Assembly: GCA_015680685.1 (NCBI GenBank)
Contig: MNCI01001069.1
Coordinates: 1 to 64,000, forward strand
Origin: Gnetum montanum
Taxonomy: Eukaryota; Streptophyta; Gnetopsida; Gnetales; Gnetaceae
Length of the DNA stretch: 64,000 nt
Direction of reading: 5' to 3'
The position numbers and the translations under genes are program-made. Positions 32,293-44,866 of the stretch are shown one piece after another (the stretch's first letter is position 1; every line of letters begins with the position of its first letter). A model generated the notes under the pieces. It saw nothing but the letters and a program-made list of their open reading frames with translations, was not told the origin of the DNA and did not search any database.

Positions 32293-32330
32293 AGAACTTG
32301 AGAATAAGTTTTCATTCAGTCGTGGGGGTA
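32293..32330 (+). promoter_or_regulatory. Pre-PPT hairpin and polypurine tract of E3
   Basis: AGAACTTGAGAATAAGTTTT can fold into a stem of about 8 pairs including wobbles, with loop AGAA. It is followed by TTCATTCAGTC and the polypurine tract GTGGGGGTA, ending at the 3' LTR. The core stem base (32308) is 22 nt from the LTR. Confidence 0.7.
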
Positions 32331-33163
32331 TGATGAGTCATTGTTGGTTGGTTGTGTCGACGAGGCCTCATCCACACATCTTGCCTTGCATCAACGAGGC
32401 CCTATTGATGCAGTGTCTATCTATTGCCTATAAATATGTGCATACTAGCCACATTTATTACAATATAGATTTCAATAGTAGCGAAGCACTTGTATTTTTT
32501 CCATTCGAAAGTTAAAATTTTTTCCCCAAGTGCCTGCAGTAGAAGTCATTGAGTGTATGGATCTTTATTCAAGCATTGTTGTACCTAAGCACGATAGTGT
32601 GTGTAGCAATAAATATGAGCTTTCTAATAAACCTTGTAGCACTTTGGATAGATTAGATATTTTATTTATGTATTTACTATTTTCAATTATTTATTAAATG
32701 TTACATATAAGCACGACCGCTTCTAGTGTAACACATATTTTCTTGGTAATCCTAGTAGCGTTATTGCTTAGTACCCCCAGTAGCATAGCGTTTGATCGCC
32801 CAACAATGAATACATGGGTTTAGGATGTGTACGGAAAGTGGGAATGAATATTTATATTAGGATTAGTCAAATTGTTAGTTAATTAGTTAATTTAGATTAG
32901 TTAATTAAATCCCTTTTTATCTACATTTCAAGCACCTAACTATAAAAATTTAAAATGATAATAATCAAATGCCATAGTTACACTTAATTGTACCAATGAA
33001 TGTCACAAGTGTAATTGGGAAGACAACGATGAACCTTAAGGCTAGATTCACTTCCTAAAGGGCTAGTGCACTAGAAAAGATGAAGTCCATGGAATTTAAC
33101 CGGATCATGCGTGAATGCTTGTGATTCGTATGGTTGGGCATAGGGGTAGCTCACTGCTCCTCA
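32331..33163 (+). mobile_element. 3' LTR of E3
   Basis: Starts TGATGAGTCATTGTTGG and ends CTGCTCCTCA; partner of 19215-20160. U3 repeats here are TCGACGAGGCC and TCAACGAGGCC, with fewer copies than in the 5' LTR. TATA box CCTATAAATATG is near 32430. It is about 110 bp shorter than the 5' LTR, partly from repeat number and partly from a deletion near 32700. Confidence 0.92.
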
Positions 33164-33168
33164 AAGCT

Positions 33169-35880
33169 ATAATGGATAACAAAAATCTTATGGATATTAA
33201 TGTTACTACTAGAGAAATTTTTTTATCATAATCAATACCTTTTTTATCATAACATCCTTTAGTAATGAGTCTAGCTTTGTATTGTTTTCTAGATTTTATC
33301 CTATATGCCCATTTATTTTCAATGGGTTTTCTATCTAATGGAAGTTCCACCATTTTTTATTTTTATTCTTATGAATTGATGATATTTTAGCATTCATTGC
33401 TTGTTTCCATTATGTGTTTTATATAGATGAACATGTCTCATCATTTGTTGAAGGCTCATCATTTTCAGTGAACAATACATATTCCTCTAGATCCAACAGT
33501 AATCTTCTTATATGTGTTGAATATCTTAATGGTTCATCTTCACTGAAACTATTTTCTTCTTCTTCATTTTGTTCCTCCTCATCTACCATGCTATCACTAT
33601 CTTGTTCACTATGGGAAATATCCCTAGTCGATGAAGGATGACCCTCAAAAATTTCATTATTAATTTTAGTAGGTACATGCATAGGAGTTTACATCATTTG
33701 AAGAAGTTTTAGCATTTGAAGATTCCTCCTTCATATATCCACATTTTCTCTAAAGATGACATCTTGACTATAAATAACCCTTTTAGTTTCTAGGTTATAA
33801 AACTTATAAGCTTTGACACTATGCCCATAGATAATAAAAATACATTTGACAAAATTATAATCTAATTTGGACCTATCAGATTTTGGAACATGTACACAGG
33901 CTTTACAACCAAAAATCTTTTAATAATTTAAATTAATGGATCTACCACTTCAAACTTCATCTAGAATTTTTCTGTCAAGTACTAATGAAGGAGATCTATT
34001 GACAAAATAACATGCAGTCATTATTGCTTCATCCTAGAAATGCTTCTCAAGATAAAATTTACTAAGCATACATCTAGCACTATTCATCAATGTTTAATTG
34101 AAATGATTTGTTACTCCATTTTGTTCAAGAGTTCTTGGAATGATCTTTTGCCTTTAAATACCTTATTCTTTACAGAAAACATTAAATTCATTTGAGCAAA
34201 ACTCACCACCATTGTCAATTCTTAGAATTTTAATTTTCTTTTCTAAATAATCCTTAACAAAATCTTTGAATTATTTAAAATTTTCAATACTTAAAATTTA
34301 TGTTTTAATATATAGATCCAACTCTTTTTAGGATAATCATGAATAAAATGAACATAATACATTGCACCTCCAAGAGAACTTGTTTTTATTTCTTTAACTG
34401 GTTCATATATATAATTATGTATTAGTTCTAATATTTGAAGAGATTTAGCATTACTTTTTTGAAAACTTTGATGCCCCTGTTTACCATGTAAACAATGATG
34501 GTAGAAATCTAAGGAATTTTTTGAAAACTTGAATTTATTTTTCTTGTAAAGTTTCTTAAGTTCCTTTACACCAAGATGTCCCATTCTTTTATACTACAAA
34601 TTAATACTTGAATTCAAATCAATGATAGAAAATGCACTCAATTTCTATTTTAATGTCTTAGCTTCTAATTTATACAACTTTCTTATTTTAATTCCAAAAT
34701 CCAAAGGAGATGAACCATGCAATATTGAACATTTTCCACCTCTAAAGATAATAATTAGTTCTACATCATCCAATTCACTTATAGAAAAAAGATTTGTAGT
34801 AGGTGTTAGAACATAATGTACATTGGGAATCGATCTAATGACTCCATTATTAAATTGCATCTTTACCTTTTCATAACCTATAACTTTGCACAAAACATCA
34901 TTATCCAATCTTACTATTTTGAGATTATAAAATGTATACTTACTAAACCAATTAACATATGAAGTATAGTGATAATATGCACCTAAGTCCACATACCATG
35001 AAGACATATTAGCATTATCAAAATACGACACAGCATAGAGATCTTCATCTTGAGTAGGATGAGCTTTATCATTTTTTTGATATATTATCCTCTTTGTCTT
35101 TTTTAGGAGAGGCCTTACAATCTTTCTTAACATGACCATCTTGACCACAATTCTAATACATAGGTGCTCTCTTTATGAATTTTTGAGACTTATTCTTAAA
35201 TCAAGGCCTCCTAACAAACTTTGGCTTTTCAACGTTTTTGATAAATAATGCATCATTTTAAGGAGAAGAAGTTTTTCTTCTTGCTTCCTTAGATAATAAT
35301 TGACCAACAATATAATAAAAAATAAAGTAGATAGATGTATTACTTACAACCATCACAAACGTCTCCTATGAATTTGGAAGCATGCTGAGAAATATGATAC
35401 ACTAATCTTCCTCATATATTTTCATCCCAATAGATTGCGATTGATGAACCAGCGTATTGAAAGTGTTCAAGTGTTTTGCAATAATTGTACCTTCAACCAT
35501 TTTACATTCATATAATCTCTTCTTTAAAAATAACTTATTTGTTAAGGATTTTCTTTGGTATAAAGCTTGTAGCTTATCCCATAAATCTTTAGTAGAAGAA
35601 ACATTGGAAACATTAAGCAATATTGAATTCGATAGACATAAATGAATGGTACTTATTATTCTTAAGCTCAAATTTTTCCATTCTTCACCAAAAAATTTCT
35701 CTAGCTTCATTTCTAAGACTATGTTGTGTTAATATTTTTCAATCAAAGACCCTCCATCTTAATCTTCCATAGTTCATAGTCAGATTCATTGAAATTTTCA
35801 ATCTCAATTTTGGTTGAAGAGTTGGTTATGATTTCCCCTACAAATACTTAGACAAAGAAAAAACTATTTTATGTGGAACC
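33169..35880 (-). pseudogene. pol: Cop1 gag, protease, integrase and first half of RT
   Basis: Read from high to low coordinates. Gag (35710-35402): STIHLCLSNSILLNVS, LWDKLQALYQRKSL and the NKLFLKKRLY block of copia gag. Zinc knuckle near 35150: NCGQDGHVKKDC, with its first Cys changed to Tyr and a stop inside. Protease near 35005: WYVDLGAYYHYTS, where DLGA replaces the active DSGA. Integrase (34584-33800): MGHLGVKELKKL, CLHGKQ, IDNGGEF. Acidic spacer 33682-33419. RT start (33353-33169): KPIENKWAYRIK and KARLITKGCYDKKGIDYD. Stops and frame changes throughout. Confidence 0.9.
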
Positions 35881-35884
35881 TTAC

Positions 35885-35896
35885 TTCCATACCAAT
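35885..35896 (-). promoter_or_regulatory. Primer-binding site of Cop1
   Basis: Minus strand ATTGGTATGGAA directly follows the 5' LTR end. It begins like the initiator-Met PBS TGGTATCAGAGC and then diverges. Confidence 0.6.
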
Positions 35897-35980
35897 TGTT
35901 ATTCCCAATATTTAACACATAATACTAATAATTTTTTTTAGGAAAAAGTGAAGAATAATACAAAAATTGATAAGACACAG
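35897..35980 (-). mobile_element. Cop1 5' LTR, inner fragment
   Basis: TGTTATTCCCAATATTTAAC and the following bases match 17471-17545 of the 3' LTR. It is cut at 35980 by E4 and continues at 42488. Confidence 0.85.
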
Positions 35981-36562
35981 TGTAACAACATTGCATCGAT
36001 GTTGTCTGACACCCCAAGGAATTCACTAAGATCCAATGGATCTAGGGTAGAAGACCTAGGGAATATGCCTTTAGCAAACAAGCATCCTAAGAAAGAGTGC
36101 AAGAAGCAACACAACTTCTTAATATATGTATGGGAATGAACCTCAAGAAGGCTAACTAACTCCAAACGAGGACCTTACAAACAAGCATACAAACAACCCT
36201 GTAGACAACATCGGTGGAAGAGGAAACGCTGCATCTACAAGGGGTGGTGCCTCACCCCCAGAACCATCATGATCTGGTACAAGGTGTGGCTTGGCATTGC
36301 ACCAAAACTATCAAATCCTGGCTACCTACATATCTACAACCACCGTAGAATCAGGGCCATGTAGTTTTCCACATGAGAGTAGTATGAAGAGAACTTAGAG
36401 AGAGTTGCAATAGGAGGGTGTCCTATTGTTGATTGGGTACCACCAAGCTGGGATGGGTTTTTCTAATACTTGAGAGCTAGCCAGGGGCACCTCAAAGTGT
36501 TCCATGGCCTCCAAACCATGGGGAGAGCCTAGGAGAACCACCATCCTAAGACATCTCTCACA
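35981..36562 (-). mobile_element. 3' LTR of E4
   Basis: 582 bp; aligns along its whole length with 41923-42482. Shared words include CAAGCATCC(T/C)AAGAAAGAG and TCTACAAGGGGTGGTGCC. Many transitions separate the two copies. Confidence 0.9.
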
Positions 36563-39500
36563 ATCCTACCCCGCACAAAAGAAGTGATGTCCTTGAGCAG
36601 AGCCTAGGATGACTTTGAGAGTACACTTCAAGTATGGGTTTGGAAATCTGTCAACTCTGGGGAACCCATCAACTCAATTGATGCTAGGCTTGAAGGAAGG
36701 TACCAACCCCAACACCTAATACGTCCTTCTATCTAATTCCTTGCATGAAACACAAAGGGCACTTAGAATAATTCCCAAAGACTTTCCCAACTCTGTGACA
36801 AGTGGGAGTAGTGCAACCCAAAGGGCCAACATCTCTAAGGCATCCCCTAGATCCATCCCTTCTTAGGTCTAGAGGCTTATCTTCTTGCATAGACCCACAC
36901 CTATGCAAGAAGACATCTCTTCTTCCACAAGTCCAACTAAGATCTTTTGTGAATGGCATCTTAGCACCCATCGATTTTCTTAATTGATTTTTTTCATCAA
37001 TCTTGAGGGCTCACCAAGGCCACTACCCATGATGATGGACTTGGGAACATAAAGTCGAGAGTGAGAACATGCTTTAAAAAATCCATGCCTCTACAAGCAA
37101 CTCATGCTTGCTAGAACTCCATGTTTTGCTTCTTGCATCCAGACCCATGGGGTCTCACCAATGTAACCGTCTAAGCACAGAATTCGCACGTTTGGCCCAT
37201 GCACATTTTTTTACCATCATGTCTATTCAAGCTAGTATGAAGGAAGTCAAGCGTATTCTCCCTTCAAAACAAGGTACAAGGGCAGATCTTTTGAGCTTGA
37301 ACTTGTAGTCTGCAGACACACCAGCATCGCATTTCTTATTTCACCATCCAATACTATTCCATTTCAAAAATAAGAGAAAAGATCCAAAATTTGTCTAGAA
37401 AACTTCCCCAAGAGGCTATCATAACATACACGTCTAAACTATCATCAACAACCTTTGCAATTATCCAACATCAAGAATGCCTGCTCGAATGTTAGAACAA
37501 GTGGAGGATATGTGGGCAGCCAACCCCAAGACAATCTTCCATACACAAGTCTCATGTCAACCGCTACCACATCATTGAGTGCAATCATAATGTCTTGTTC
37601 ATGGGAAAGGATCAATCGCACTTGCAACTTACATGCTATCCTTCCCACTCTGAGATATAGAACATGCACCATTTTCTGAACACTTAGTCTAGGAAAGAAT
37701 ATAGAGTCACCTTTGAGGTCAACCACAGTCATGAATTCCCCAAGGAACATTAAGGTTCCTAGAATGACTACAACTCTTGACCAGCACCTTTCATTAGATT
37801 TTTGAACTTGAAGGAAGGATCCTCTTTGGGAGGTTTCTTCCATAGGCAAGTATAGCAACCCAGTTGCACGTTACCCATGATACATAACCAAGTAATCCAC
37901 ATACCTAGTAGAACTGTATCATCAAACTATTACCTATTAAGGGAAGACATGGATTTACACGTCTTACCCACATTCAATTTTACCTTCAAAACAAGTCAAG
38001 AAGTGAAAGAGTTCATTCCTTCAAAAAAAAAATTTACCTAGAGGAATTTTTGTTTCATCCTGGGAGATCTGGTTTTTTTTTCATGCATCCCAATCCAACC
38101 CATTTACAACAATTGTGGTGCATAAGCCCACACCACTGCCTATTACCATTTAGCCCAAACAACAAATGCAAGTCAACAAGAACATTTTTCCCATAGGAGG
38201 ACTAGGTCCTCAAGACAGTTTTACAAAGAATGGGCTTCACCAACGTCAAGTACATACTCAAAATAATACATGATTCATCCTCAAGATGTTTACAATAAGG
38301 GTGGTCTACCAAAGAACCCCAACAAGGAAGTCCCTCTAGAGCACCAAAAGCTAAGAGAGAGTACATAAGATCATGCCTTGCTTACAAGAAGGGAGATATA
38401 TACATTTAGGCTACATCAACAAGATGGCCTCACACAAGAGGTTCCATGAATTTCACCAGGGTAACAACATTTTGTCTTTGAAAATAAGTCCCAAGAGTTC
38501 ACAAACAAGGGACCACTACTAGGAACAAGTCCCAAACAACAACTACTTCTAGATCCCAACTAGGGAACAGCTGTCTTGATACCACCTACATTATTATTTT
38601 AGGAATTGAAGAGGGCATCCATTGCAATAGAGAATGACCCCTCATAGGATTACAGAATCACCAAGTAATATAGTACTTAGCCTTGCTATCCCACCAAAGA
38701 GGTTAGGACACTAACATGGATTAACAATACACTAGAGAAATGGGACAATACATTAAGGAGAGATAGTGTGATACATTAGTGTACATAAGGAATAAAGTAC
38801 ACGAGAAAGATTGGGAAAGATACCATAGCCTGCTAGGCACAATGAATCCCAAGTCATGAAATCACACCATGGTCCACAAAGGCATCATTAAGTCCCAAGC
38901 CATGAGAGTGCATCATAGTCCTTAGAAGCACCAAAAGAAACTAGTCACGAGAGCACACCATCATCCACGAAGCGCTAGAAGCTCCCAATCATGAGAGCAT
39001 AGGCTCAAGTGTTTTTGAGCACATCCAAGTCCACCAAGCAGGGCCACCAAGAGAAGTCATAATTTTTGTAACTGTAACATCATTTATTCAAGGATGGACC
39101 ACCATCCCAATGTTTGCAAAACTGCTCCAAGATCACATCTAGTATGGAAGAGGGAGTCTAGGTGCTGATACCCAGAACTCAACTCTACTCCATAGCTAGA
39201 CATCGCAGCATCACCTTGATTTGAATTTTAGTTTGCCATTGTAATTCACATGGCTACTATGAACCACTTGCTATCAAGATCAAGTACATCAAACCAATTT
39301 GTTTGTATTTCAGGCTACATACCACCATCGGTCACCTATGGATAAGATTTCTACTAGTTCAAGAACCTAAGAGGAAGTGTTCCCAAGACTTGTCCTATCT
39401 TAAGAACGTTTACTAAAGGACACACCATCATGGCATGCCAATATCACCAAGATCACAAGGCATTAGTTCAAGGGCACCTTGGGCAAGGACATGCCCTAGC

Positions 39501-41909
39501 CTGCTTGTTACAACATCATATCTCAATAAGAGAATTTTCCATGGGGTTTTCAATAGAATTACACATCAAGGCACAAAGGCACTTACAACATATAGAGAAG
39601 GCGCTTCAAGAACAAGCACCAGTACATCAAGCTTGGTCTTGTGATAGGATGTGGCATAGGCCTACAACAAGGAGACAACTGACTCACATAGGGCAATAAC
39701 ATCTAGCACTTTTGAGTGCATAAACTGTCAAAACTGAGAATATCACAAGGTTACATTTCACACATCTAAGGATAGGAATACATTTAGTGAGCATAATAAA
39801 TGGTATTCGGGAATGCTACCTAGGCCTAGAAGGCTATAGGACAAACTACCCAAGCCCATCCTAAGCTGAAAGGTTTAGGCCACTATGAGCACACCAAGGC
39901 TACACCATGCTATTTTGAGAAAAACCTATCTTTGTCATGGAATGAAAATGATCATTTATTGCACTGCATCCATTGCACAACTATCTCTACACATACATGA
40001 ACAACCATTGCACTAAACATGCTACATGACTACCATCGAACGAAAATGATTCAGGACACAAACACGATAATCAAATAATGGGACACACCAATTGAGTATC
40101 CACCACCTACCATAGTGGGACCTCAAGGCATTGGCCACTCCTGGGCCATCAATATTCAGCATGGCTAAGGATACCATTTCATGCCATCTGCTAACCTAAT
40201 ATTTGTAGGGTCTAGGATGGATTACCATCCTCTATTAGTGCTCACCTAGCACAAAGAGGCAAACAAGTCATGATGTACTTGCTGATTCATCATAGCCAAG
40301 GTACTGATAAATCCATAACCCAATGTTGGGATTTTGAGACCAAATAATCAATTCATGAAAGCTTCAAGAGCACACATCTTCTCCATAGACATAGTGCTCA
40401 TAGAATCAACTAAGGTCACCACTGGCTGCATCTTTGTACCTATGCTACCTACAAAGACTAAGGCAATAGCTTAGAAATAGAGAAGTTAGTAGGAACATGA
40501 TCAGCACATCAACCTCATATACAACCATCAAGCATGATTATATAACAAAGAAATATCACTCTTGCAACATCATGAAGAGCAAGAGAAATATTGATGGGTC
40601 AATTAGATACACTCACACAAATGAATTCATCATGAGGCACACCTAGAGAGAGCTAGAACACTCTCAAAATTCCAAGATCCTTATACAACAAACATTCCCA
40701 ACAATTGACATTGGTTCCAACTAGGATCAAAATCTCAACACATTCATAAGAGGCATGGGCAATAAAGAATCATTATCTCAACTCAAAAAGAAGGTGGAAG
40801 ATCAAGTTCTAGCCAACAACAAGTCTCCACAAAACCAATTCTTGCTTACGATGAGCAACATTAGGGAGGATGCATCCACAAGAAAGACTCTCATCAAAAG
40901 AGGTGTGATCTCAACAAGAACCAACAATAGGATGATTCACACTAGAAGGTCTTTGAATCAAGGTGCCCAAAGAAATGTCACCAATCAAAAGAGTGATGCC
41001 ACAGATCCAAGGACAACACAACTAGCTCAAACAAGGGAGCAAAACTCATGAAGGATTAGCAACAAGGGCAATCATGCCTCAAGCACAAGAGGTTGTCAAA
41101 ACTAGACAACAAACATTTGGCTTTGGGATGGCACAAATGGCCTCAAAATGCATCCTTAACAATCCCAACAACAAATCATCACACCAGGTAGGACACAAGC
41201 CTTGTGTTACGAATGATGGACATGATGAAAATGAAACCAAGAAGACACGCATACACCACTAGACAAACATACAATTGCAAACATGAATGTAATAAGTCTA
41301 TCGGCAAGGGTCTTAATCCACCCAGAACAAGGCTCACCAAAAGCACATGTTCGAAGGGCCTCCATCCTAAGGTACTTGGGAACCAACATGTCCCAATTTG
41401 TAATTCCCATACTCATTGTATCTAGGGTGAGTGGGAGTGCAAGGATATCGCATCCGACACAATTTAATCAATGCCATCTTAATACATGTCATCCAGGTGG
41501 AAATCGAAGCAAATACTAGGTCCGATTCATCCTAGATGAATCACTAGAGACTAAAGATGAGAGCTCCTTAAGCAACAATAACTTATGAGTTGCCAACAAA
41601 ACTCTCCTTTGCCATATCAAATAACACGACAACTAGTTCCACCACAAGTGAATAAGTGGAGAACAATACCACAATGCAATCGTATACATTCTTGAGGAGA
41701 ACAACATACATCAGTTGCTCACAACATATCATCGGCCCCCTCATGAAGAGTGTAAAAATCTTACCATAAGGAAACTCTTCAAAGAATACATAAGGATATG
41801 ATCCTAGATCACCTAGATATCAATCCGAAGGGACCATTAATAGAACAATCTTGATAGTGTAACACAACCAAAGAGCACATGCATATCACACAGCACGATT
41901 CCAAAAACT
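36563..41909 (-). other. E4 interior, no recognised coding domain
   Basis: Plus strand is rich in A and C, minus strand in T and G, over more than 5 kb. No RT, integrase, protease or gag motif was seen in any frame. 38846-39000 holds three imperfect repeats of about 50 bp of the form CATGAGAG(T/C)...CACCAT...CCAC. One minus-strand frame (37445-37858) is longer than its neighbours and is listed separately. Confidence 0.65.
37445..37858 (-). CDS. Uncharacterised 137-residue open frame inside E4
   Basis: The longest open frame in E4, on the strand the element would be transcribed from. It starts MLYLPMEETSQRG; a hydrophobic and basic middle follows (VVVILGTLMFLGEF, VLYLRVGRIACKLQVRL). No domain is recognised, there is no clear coding signature, and no second copy to compare. 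It may be a chance frame or the last trace of a captured gene. Confidence 0.2.
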   Translation of the reverse strand: MLYLPMEETSQRGSFLQVQKSNERCWSRVVVILGTLMFLGEFMTVVDLKGDSIFFPRLSVQKMVHVLYLRVGRIACKLQVRLILSHEQDIMIALNDVVAVDMRLVYGRLSWGWLPTYPPLVLTFEQAFLMLDNCKGC

Positions 41910-41920
41910 CTCTGATACCA
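41910..41920 (-). promoter_or_regulatory. Primer-binding site of E4 (initiator-Met type)
   Basis: Minus strand TGGTATCAGAG, the first 11 bases of the standard initiator-Met PBS, two bases inside the LTR at 41923. Confidence 0.9.
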
Positions 41921-41922
41921 TC

Positions 41923-42482
41923 TGTAACAACATTGTCCCAATGTTGTTCAACACCTAGTATCTGGGGCAAAAGACTTGGGGAATACGCCTCTAACAAACA
42001 AGCATCCCAAGAAAGAGTGCAAGCAGCAACACAACTTCTTAATATATGTATGGGAATGCACCTCAAGGAGGATAACTAACTCTAAACGAGTACCTTGCAA
42101 ACAAGCACACAAGCAACCCTGTAGACAACATCGATGGAAGGGGAAACGATGCATCTACAAGGGGTGGTGCCTCACCTTTAGAACCCTCATGATCTGGTAC
42201 AAAGTGTGGCTTGGCACCGCACTAGAATTATCCAAAATTGGCTGCCTACATATCTACGACCACTGTGGAATCAGGGCCATGTAGTTCTCCATGTGAGAGT
42301 AGTATGAAGAGAACTTAGAGAGAGTTGCAACAGGAGGGTGTCTTGCTGCTAACTTGGTACCACCAAGCTAGGATAGATTTTTCTAACACTTGAGAGCTAG
42401 CCAAGGGTGCATCAGAGTGTTCCATGGCCCTTGAACCATGTGGAGAGCCCAGGAGAACCACCACCCTGGGACATCTCTCACA
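41923..42482 (-). mobile_element. 5' LTR of E4
   Basis: 560 bp, partner of 35981-36562. Its orientation is set by the PBS at its lower-coordinate side. Confidence 0.9.
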
Positions 42483-42487
42483 CACAA

Positions 42488-42873
42488 AGTTACTTTGGGG
42501 AAAACCTTCAAGGTGAAAAGCCTTAGCTAACAATCAATTTTAGGATTGTTAGCAGCATCACAATTTCGAGATTGAAGTACAAAGAGAATTAATGCATATA
42601 ATGGAGGAGAATTACAAGTAAAGACTACAGCTTAGGCATTGGCCATTATTGTTTTTTAAGGATGTTCCGTTAGAGCTTTTTATATATTGCTTAGGTTACA
42701 AATATAAACCCAAGAATAAGGAGGATAAGGTAATTTATTTTGGTATAGGATTAGTATTGATAATAAAAGGAAAATAGATTAATAAATAATTAAAATAGCC
42801 ATGAGCAAATCATGGTGGAGGATAAGACAAATCATAGTGGGATTAAGGCAGATTTGTTTTCAACCACTTTACA
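42488..42873 (-). mobile_element. Cop1 5' LTR, outer fragment
   Basis: AAAGTTACTTTGGGGAAAACC and onwards match 17558-17940, ending ACCACTTTACA. Together with 35897-35980 it makes a 470-bp LTR after removing one duplication copy. Confidence 0.88.
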
Positions 42874-44866
42874 GCAGGTGTATATTTTTCTTGGATGGCT
42901 ACGGGATAGAAGATTTACATTTTGATTTTTTAAGAAAATGACACCAGAAACCGAAACGGAATTTCGCCTTAGGACGTTTTGTTTGACAAGGCAACCTGAA
43001 TCTCAAACCAGCCAACACAAACGATTATGCGCATCAATTCATGACCCCGGCACATGTTTAAATAAAATGAGCCTGCATGACCCAGAGTTATTTATGTAGG
43101 GTCGGATCTCTTGTGACTAAATTTTAAGTCATGTCATTTCACTTTTAATATTAAGTACCTAAGCTGCTCGTTCTCGTTTTTGAGAATAAGAAACTCAACA
43201 CACAGCAGGCGGCAACCTAGTACACCATAATTTCACCATGAAAAAAATATAGTCAGAAGCAACCAATCATGATTTTTAGTCACAAAAAGTTTTTGCTAAG
43301 AAATTTGAGGGCTTATTAAAATAAATTTGGGCTTTAAAAGTTATGCAACCAATCATAATTTTCCAATGAGAAAATTTTTGTTTTAAAGAAATTTAAGAAT
43401 TTGTTAAAAAAAGTTGAACTTGGAAAAGTTTTGACACAACAATGCCACGAGGAAAAATTGAGGTTGGTACAACCTATGGGACATAATAATTTTTATACCA
43501 AGAAAAATTGAGCTTGATAATAATTTTCAAAAATAAAATTAAGCTATTTTCAAATTAAAAAAATGGAGCTTGCTACTTATAATAATTTTTAAAAATAAAA
43601 TTAAGCTTGCAATAGAATAATTTTCAAAAATAAAATTAAGTTTGAAAAGATTTAAACCCATAACTTCATAGTGAAGTTTTTATTACATTACCATTACACC
43701 TTATTATCTAGCAATGCACTTTTATTAATCACATGTATATTTAAATAATTGTAACCATCCCACCATTAATAGGCAGTGTTGCCTAGGAAATGGTGGGATT
43801 GAAAAAAATTTTAAAAATGCCAAAAAAATGGAACCCTCTTTAATCACCAGAAATATATCACTAACTTTGACCCTGCATATGTCATTGACTTTTTAACTAA
43901 AAAATATGTAAATGTATTCAAAAGTGTTTCATCTACACATGATTGACTGAAAATTATGTGTACATTTAGATTTTTATCCATAATACATTATTATTATCCA
44001 ACATTTAACACTTTTTGAAAAATTTTAGAAGGAAAAAAATTATCCTAATCATGAAAAGTGACAAATTAACAATTAAAAGTTTTTGTAATTTCAACATGGA
44101 AAGATTTCATTGTAGATTCACTTGGTGATTTTTATGCATGCTTTTATGGGCACTTGGACTATGGGTCCAGCGTACTCATGACTCTGCACATACTTGAAAA
44201 ATGAGTATACATATTCATGACCCCTACACATACTAGAAAAATGAGTGTGCATATATCATTGACTTTGTGACAAAAAAATATGTGAGGGCTAGGGATCAAA
44301 ATTGATAGTGTAGGTTAACAAATACTTATTATAGGTTTAAATCTACTAATTATTTTAAACCTCAGTAGAATGATAAGTTCATAAAGATTTTATTACTAAA
44401 ATGCATTTTATTTTAAAGTTATCAAATATTTTGAACTTTTTAGGTAAAGTGTCCTGTAACAAGCATTGCATGCCTCAAATTTGAACCCACACATATAAAA
44501 GTGCCTCATTTATGATCAAGAATTTTTTATCCATAATAATTATTATTTTCATTCCATTAATACTTTTTATAAAAGTTCATTATGACAATAAAAAGAGAGC
44601 AAGAAATTACTATAAGTAGCAAATCACAAGAAGTGAGAAAGTAACATTGTGCATGAGCATCCTCAACCAAGCAATTTTTTGCATTTGTCCATGCTTAACA
44701 AAAAAAATAAAAATAAAAAAAATCCAATGGGTCATGTGCTTAGGGCCTATATAGCAAAACAAAACACATTGCAACATATGTGATGAGACATTCAATGGGA
44801 ATTTGTATATTAATTGTAAGCCTTGGATTTGTAAATCATTTTATGTGCCATGTGTTTGTAGTCTAG
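42874..44866. other. AT-rich intergenic DNA with short repeats
   Basis: No gene recognised. 43510-43650 has three imperfect copies of AATAATTTT(C/T)AAAAATAAAATTAAG. 44170-44270 has two copies of a CATGAC...CACATACT(T/A)GAAAAATGAGT phrase. 42930-43100 is less AT-rich, but no open frame was supported there. Confidence 0.55.

Larger units (their letters stand above)
19215..33163 (+). mobile_element. Gypsy element E3: gag, pol and third ORF, inserted in Cop1 RT
   Basis: 5' LTR 19215-20160, PBS, gag, one long pol frame, a 3' non-coding region, an internal promoter, a third ORF and 3' LTR 32331-33163. Target duplication AAGCT is at 19210-19214 and 33164-33168, and joining there restores the Cop1 RT. 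It is about 13 kb without the nested solo LTR. It carries every enzyme domain, so it is the most complete gypsy copy in the window, though it has many stops. Confidence 0.95.
35981..42482 (-). mobile_element. Long LTR element E4 without recognisable genes (LARD-like), inserted in Cop1 LTR
   Basis: Two LTRs (35981-36562 and 41923-42482) begin TGTAACAACATTG on the plus strand and end CATCTCTCACA. An exact initiator-Met PBS, TGGTATCAGAG, lies on the minus strand at 41920-41910, so the element runs on the minus strand. A purine tract (GCGGGGTAGGAT, minus) precedes the 3' LTR. Near-matching duplications are CACAG (35976-35980) and CACAA (42483-42487). The 5.3-kb interior shows no gag or pol motif, fitting a large retrotransposon derivative. 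Confidence 0.88.
17471..42873 (-). mobile_element. Ty1/copia element Cop1, split by E3 and E4
   Basis: Minus-strand element. Its 3' LTR is 17471-17940; its 5' LTR is in two pieces (35897-35980 and 42488-42873) around E4. The coding order from 35880 downwards is gag, zinc knuckle, protease, integrase, RT, then E3, then the rest of RT and RNase H at 19214-18010. This is the copia order with integrase before RT. Without insertions it is about 5 kb. The outer target duplication is not convincing (GTATG versus GCAGG). All domains carry stops. Confidence 0.9.

Noticed and set aside
40755-41051. Plus-strand open frame of 98 residues rich in Asn, Thr and Gln in E4
   Set aside because: It lies antisense to the element, has a composition set by the A/C bias, and no homologue in the window.
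17466-42878. Target duplication for Cop1 (GTATG versus GCAGG)
   Set aside because: Only 3 of 5 bases agree, so it is no better than chance; the element is supported by its LTRs and domains instead.
42874-44866. Possible host gene in the least AT-rich part (42930-43100)
   Set aside because: No frame longer than chance, no splice-linked exons and no known motif could be found.
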